Assembly: GCA_027001815.1 (NCBI GenBank)
Contig: JALTLT010000010.1
Span: 1 to 8,532 of the forward strand
DNA: 8,532 nt
Reading direction: 5' to 3'
From: Gammaproteobacteria bacterium
GTDB taxonomy: Bacteria > Pseudomonadota > Gammaproteobacteria > JALTLT01
The notes below the pieces were generated by a model. That model ran no database searches and was not told the DNA's origin. It worked only from the letters and a program-made list of their open reading frames with translations. A program made the translations under genes and the position numbers. Below are positions 5,333 to 8,532 of the stretch, piece by piece (position 1 is the stretch's first letter; every line of letters begins with the position of its first letter).

Positions 5333-7060
5333 ATGTGTTCAGCTTCGGGAACTCTCCCTGAAGGGGGGCTCACTCTTCTTGCTGCTCTCGTTCTTGGGGG
5401 GCTTCTCGTGAGCCTTCCGGTAGCAGGCTACGACCGCATCACCGGTCGCTCTTTCGCGAGCCGGTCGGAAGTGATCGCCGCCCACGGCATGGCCGCCACC
5501 AGCCAGCCCCTGGCCACCCAGGTGGCCCTCGACATTCTCAAGGCGGGGGGGACGGCGGTGGATGCCGCCATTGCCGCCAATGCCGTCCTGGCGCTGATGG
5601 AGCCGGTGGGCTGCGGGCCGGGCGGCGACCTCTTCTCCATGGTGTGGGATGGTGAGCGCCTGCACGGGCTCAACGCCAGTGGGCGCTCCCCCCGCAACCT
5701 GACTCTGGAACACTTTCGGGAGATGGGCCTTGATGCCATCCCCGCCTTCGGTCCACTGCCCGTCACCGTGCCGGGCGCCGTGGACGGCTGGTTCGAGCTC
5801 CACGGCCGTTTCGGCCGCCTGCCCATGAAGCGGATCCTCGCGCCGGCCATCGCCTATGCGCGGGAAGGTTTCCCGGTGAGTGAACTGATCGCCCACTATT
5901 GGCAGCGCAACGCCCGCTACCTGGAGGAGTATCCTAATTTCGCGGAGACCTTCATGCCCGGCGGGCGTGCACCGGCCAAGGGGGAGATCTTCCGCAACCC
6001 GGATCTGGCCCGGACCTTCGAACGCATCGCCGAGGGGGGGCGGGACGCCTTCTATCGAGGGGGTATCGCCCGCACTATCGCCCGCTACATGGCGGAGAAC
6101 GGGGGATTCCTGACCTACCAAGATCTGGCGGAGCACCGCTCCGAGTGGGTGGAGCCCGTCTCCACCACCTACCGTGGCTACGAGGTCTGGGAACTGCCCC
6201 CAAACGGTCAGGGGATCGCCGCCCTGCAGATGCTCAACCTGCTGGAGCCCTACGACGTCGCGGCGATGGGGTTCGGCAGCGCCGACTACCTCCATCTGCT
6301 CATCGAGGCCAAGAAACTCGCCTTCGCGGATCGAGCCCGATTCCATGCCGATCCCGGTTTCAACCGGATTCCGGTGCGGGAGCTGATCTCGAAGGAGTAT
6401 GCCGCCGAGCGGGGTCGGCTGATCGACATGCAGCGGGCGGCGCGGAGCGTCGAGGCGGGCAGTCCGGCGCTGGAGGAGGGCGATACCATCTACCTCACGG
6501 TGGCGGACGGAGAAGGGATGATGGTCTCCCTGATCCAGAGCAACTACCGGGGGATGGGCTCCGGCATGACGCCGGACGGCCTTGGGTTCGTCCTCCAGGA
6601 TCGAGGCCAGCTCTTCGATCTCCGTCCCGGCCGCTTCAACAGTTACGCGCCCGGCAAGCGACCCTTCCATACCATCATCCCCGCCTTCGTCACCCGGGAT
6701 GGCGAGCCCTACATGAGCTTCGGCGTGATGGGTGGCGCCATGCAGCCCCAGGGGCACGTGCAGGTGCTGGTGAATCATATCGATTTCGGCATGAACCTGC
6801 AGGAGGCGGGCGATGCACCGCGCATCCGCCATTCCGGTTCGAGTCAGCCCACGGGCGAGGTGATGACCGACGGTGGGACGGTCTACCTGGAAGAGGGGTT
6901 CCGCCTCGAGACCCGGCGTGAACTGATCCGACGCGGACACCGCCTGGGGAGTTCCGCCGGCGGTTTCGGGGGATATCAGGCGATCCGTGTCGATCCAGCC
7001 AGCGGAGTCTATTTCGGTGCCTCCGAGTCGCGCAAGGATGGCCAGGCGGCGGGATACTGA
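5333..7060 (+). CDS. Gamma-glutamyltransferase family protein (divergent subgroup)
   Basis: The product is 575 residues from ATG 5333, chosen because GAGGGGG (5321-5327) is 5 bp upstream and a hydrophobic export segment (LTLLAALVLGGLLVSLPVAG) follows; ATGs at 5294 and 5312 are possible longer starts. The N-terminal region has AAHGMAATSQPLATQVALDIL and GGTAVDAAIAANAVLALMEP, hallmarks of the large subunit. The autocleavage site and N-terminal nucleophile is Thr385 in GDTIYLTV, beginning the small subunit with VSLIQSN. Family members cleave gamma-glutamyl bonds of glutathione or related compounds after self-processing. Where classical enzymes have KRPLSSM, this one has KRPFHTI, as in the divergent YwrD-like subgroup, so glutathione activity should not be assumed. 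The coding sequence appears more GC-rich than the metal cluster. Hairpin elements flank it on both sides. Confidence 0.9.
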   Translation: MCSASGTLPEGGLTLLAALVLGGLLVSLPVAGYDRITGRSFASRSEVIAAHGMAATSQPLATQVALDILKAGGTAVDAAIAANAVLALMEPVGCGPGGDLFSMVWDGERLHGLNASGRSPRNLTLEHFREMGLDAIPAFGPLPVTVPGAVDGWFELHGRFGRLPMKRILAPAIAYAREGFPVSELIAHYWQRNARYLEEYPNFAETFMPGGRAPAKGEIFRNPDLARTFERIAEGGRDAFYRGGIARTIARYMAENGGFLTYQDLAEHRSEWVEPVSTTYRGYEVWELPPNGQGIAALQMLNLLEPYDVAAMGFGSADYLHLLIEAKKLAFADRARFHADPGFNRIPVRELISKEYAAERGRLIDMQRAARSVEAGSPALEEGDTIYLTVADGEGMMVSLIQSNYRGMGSGMTPDGLGFVLQDRGQLFDLRPGRFNSYAPGKRPFHTIIPAFVTRDGEPYMSFGVMGGAMQPQGHVQVLVNHIDFGMNLQEAGDAPRIRHSGSSQPTGEVMTDGGTVYLEEGFRLETRRELIRRGHRLGSSAGGFGGYQAIRVDPASGVYFGASESRKDGQAAGY

Positions 7061-7155
7061 TTCCTCCAACGTCTGTCCTTCCCCCCCTCGACCCTTTCCG
7101 TCTCCCTGGCGGACGCATCCCAAGAGATCCCGGACCCGGGGCAGCCCGGCGTCCG
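7061..7155. other. C-rich spacer after the gamma-glutamyltransferase gene
   Basis: No coding signal is seen. CCCTGGCGGACG (7104-7115) is repeated in inverse orientation at 7333-7344, on the far side of the hairpin element. Confidence 0.4.
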
Positions 7156-7313
7156 CCTGGCGGTTTGCCTGCGTCCGCGCAGGCCGTGGCGCATGGATGC
7201 ACCGCCGTTTTCAATGACGGCAAGTCATTGAAAACGTGAGGAAGCCGGAAATCGCATTTTCGGCTTCCGGCGTTGAAAAAGGCCAGGACGGCCTTTTTCA
7301 ACGTCCTGCCAGG
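7156..7313 (-). repeat. Five-hairpin element, subtype B, copy 3 (inverted)
   Basis: Same orientation as the 5068-5228 copy. H5 here is a different but perfect stem, GCCTGCG (7167-7173), loop TCCG, CGCAGGC (7178-7184). H4 is 7186-7193 with 7198-7205 and has one mismatch and one wobble. H3 is GTTTTCAATGAC (7207-7218) with 7224-7235. H2 lies at about 7240-7268. H1 is GTTGAAAAAGGCC (7272-7284) with 7290-7302, perfect. The ends CCTGGC (7156-7161) and GCCAGG (7308-7313) form a short terminal inverted repeat that differs from those of the other B copies. The core from H4 to H1 is closely similar to B copy 2. Confidence 0.83.
7272..7302. terminator. Bidirectional terminator-like hairpin (H1 of B copy 3)
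   Basis: A perfect 13-bp stem GTTGAAAAAGGCC / GGCCTTTTTCAAC with a five-base loop, GC core and A/T runs on the two sides. It lies about 210 bp after the gamma-glutamyltransferase stop and could end that transcript. Confidence 0.45.
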
Positions 7314-7352
7314 GGCCGGGCTGCCAGCCGGCCGTCCGCCAGGGCCTCCCCC

Positions 7353-7409
7353 GGGTACCACCTCCTCCTTGCGCCTCGCTGACCAGCGCTTCTTCTTGTT
7401 CTTGGACAC
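7353..7409 (-). pseudogene. N-terminal fragment of a transposase (IS3 OrfA-like)
   Basis: The minus strand reads MSKNKKKRWSARRKEEVV (GTG at 7409) and then loses any similarity. The K/R-rich start followed by RWS-x-x-K-x-E-V-V resembles the first residues of helix-turn-helix transposase OrfA proteins of IS3-type elements. A strong RBS-like AAAGGAGG (7417-7410) lies directly upstream, too close to this GTG for normal use. The fragment is only about 18 codons, so the family call is tentative; hairpin element B copy 3 begins 40 bp beyond the break. Confidence 0.4.
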
Positions 7410-7459
7410 CTCCTTTCGACCTACTTACCCTGACACAACTGTGTGTTCAAGACACTCGC

Positions 7460-7507
7460 GAGGCAACCCGATGTTCGAGAGGCAACCCGATGTTCGAGAG
7501 GCAACCC
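7460..7507. repeat. 19-bp tandem repeat, 2.5 copies
   Basis: GAGGCAACCCGATGTTCGA occurs at 7460-7478 and 7479-7497 with no change, and its first ten bases recur at 7498-7507. There is no reading frame across it that I trust. Perfect copies indicate recent duplication or slippage. Confidence 0.85.
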
Positions 7508-7741
7508 AAGAGAACCAACCTGGACTTTGGGGGGCGGTTGGCGCTAACCTCGACGAAGTCGTTTGATCCTGTTTCCCGGGATAACGCGAAGGGGGTAGCG
7601 CAGTGACCGATGCGGAAGAGTGCCTGAGGAATTGGCGGGGGCGGCGGCTTCGGGAGGCAGAAAGGGGAGAGTGTGGCCGTAAGCGTGATGGCGTCATTTC
7701 TTGCCGGGGTCGGGCGGGCCGTTTCCTGATGATGGTGTTCC
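7508..7741. other. Intergenic region before the PAS-domain gene
   Basis: No coding signal, clear promoter or terminator was found. It is G-rich on the plus strand. In-frame stop TGA at 7730-7732 limits the next gene to ATG 7742, for which I see only a weak ribosome-binding site. Confidence 0.4.
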
Positions 7742-8532
7742 ATGGGCAGTGAAAGCGACAATCGGGATCTTTCTGCCATCGTCTGGCAGCACGTGCTGTC
7801 CGTCTCCCACGAAGAGATCTATCTCTTCTCCGCCGACACGCTCCGTTTCATCCAGGTTTCGAGAGGGGCGCTCGAGAATCTCGGCTACACGGCCGAGGAG
7901 ATCCGTTCCCTCTCCGCCTTCGATCTCAAGCCGGATATCGGAGAGCTGCGTTTTCGCGAACTCATCCGCCCTCTTCTGGAGGGGAAGGCGCAGAGACTCC
8001 ATTTCGAGACCCGTCACCGGCGCAAGGATGGCACGTTCTATCCCGTCGAAGTACGGTTGCAGTACATTGCGGAGGGGGAGCCCCCCCTCTTCATCGCCCT
8101 GATCCTCGACCTGACGGAGAGACGGAAGGTGGAGGCGGCTCTGGCGGAGAGCGAGGGCCGGTTCCGCGCTCTGGTGGAACAGTCGCCGCTCAGTATCCAG
8201 ATCTTCGATCCCCACGGCAACACCCGGCTGGTCAACGCCGCCTTCGAGAGGCTGACCGGTGCCACCCTCGAACACCTCTCCAACTACAACATTCTCGAGG
8301 ATCGGCAGCTCGAGGCTCTGGGAGTGATGCCGTATATCCGGCGAGGCTTTGCCGGCGAGGCCGCCCGTATTCCGGTCGTCACCTATCACACCATCGAAAC
8401 CCCCAAGGTGGAGACCGCCCCCCGGAAATTCACCGTGAGGGCCTTCATCTATCCGATCAAGAACGAGAAGGGAGAGGTTGTGGAGGTGATCCTCATGCAT
8501 GAGGATGTGACGGAAAAGGAGCATGCCGAGGC
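7742..8532 (+). CDS. PAS-domain sensor protein, 5' part (runs off the window)
   Basis: An open frame of 263 codons from ATG 7742 to the window edge, with no stop. Two PAS domains can be read. The first, roughly residues 10-130, has IYLFSADTLRFIQVSRGALENLGYTAEEI, then HRRKDGTFYPVEVRLQYI and the PAC-like LILDLTERRKVEAALAESE linker. The second, roughly residues 140-262, starts at RFRALVEQSPLSIQIFDPHG with LVNAAFERLTG and ends in VILMHEDVTEKEHAEA. No signal peptide or membrane segment is present, so these PAS domains are cytoplasmic. Such tandem PAS modules usually precede a histidine kinase, GGDEF or EAL output domain; which one lies outside the window. No heme- or flavin-binding residue could be assigned. 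Confidence 0.88.
   Translation, partial: MGSESDNRDLSAIVWQHVLSVSHEEIYLFSADTLRFIQVSRGALENLGYTAEEIRSLSAFDLKPDIGELRFRELIRPLLEGKAQRLHFETRHRRKDGTFYPVEVRLQYIAEGEPPLFIALILDLTERRKVEAALAESEGRFRALVEQSPLSIQIFDPHGNTRLVNAAFERLTGATLEHLSNYNILEDRQLEALGVMPYIRRGFAGEAARIPVVTYHTIETPKVETAPRKFTVRAFIYPIKNEKGEVVEVILMHEDVTEKEHAE

Noticed and set aside
5339..7123. Long open frame on the minus strand opposite the gamma-glutamyltransferase gene
   Set aside because: It is an antisense shadow of a GC-rich gene, has no recognisable domains and no RBS, while the plus strand encodes a clear enzyme.
884..7313. Hairpin elements as CRISPR repeats
   Set aside because: Copies are 150 bp or more, dispersed, in both orientations, and lack regular short spacers.
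7694..8524. Long minus-strand open frame opposite the PAS gene
   Set aside because: The plus strand has two readable PAS domains; the minus frame is a codon-bias shadow.

Overview
The window looks like chromosomal DNA of a GC-rich Gammaproteobacterium. That placement is an inference from a MerT/MerP-type metal cluster, an IS21-type relic, dense intergenic hairpin repeats and base composition. No rRNA, tRNA or other marker in the window fixes the taxon.

Layout. Positions 1-1200 are mobile-element debris: a broken IS21-type istA on the minus strand (about 140-832), and an array of GGTCAC sites at an exact 23-bp step (1073-1198) that looks like the multiple transposase-binding repeats of an IS21 end. 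A 151-bp five-hairpin element (884-1034) lies between these two parts. Positions 1337-5052 are a plus-strand metal-handling cluster. It begins with a textbook MerR-family promoter (TTGACC, 19-bp spacer, TAGAGT, with a dyad inside the spacer). Its genes are an outer-membrane beta-barrel protein, a periplasmic MerP-like CPYC protein, a MerT-like membrane protein, a cytoplasmic thioredoxin-fold protein and a tandemly duplicated CcdA/DsbD-like membrane protein. Positions 5333-7060 encode a divergent gamma-glutamyltransferase. Positions 7061-7741 are intergenic and hold another hairpin element, a transposase N-terminal fragment and a 19-bp tandem repeat. A sensor protein with two PAS domains starts at 7742 and runs off the right edge.

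How the genes may work together (inference): metal induces the MerR-type promoter. The barrel and the MerP/MerT pair deal with a soft metal ion at the envelope. The thioredoxin-like protein and the CcdA-like protein, whose reading frames overlap, form a thiol relay that could pass electrons from the cytoplasm to periplasmic cysteines such as MerP CPYC. No metal reductase (merA) and no merR gene lie inside the window.

The most unusual signal is a family of 151-168 bp elements, each made of five consecutive hairpins bounded by terminal inverted repeats. Five copies of two diverged subtypes are present (A: 884-1034, 2332-2482; B: 2484-2651, 5068-5228, 7156-7313). Differences between the A copies fall almost only in loops and bulges. 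Between A and B, stem changes are compensated on both arms. Several copies sit right after stop codons.
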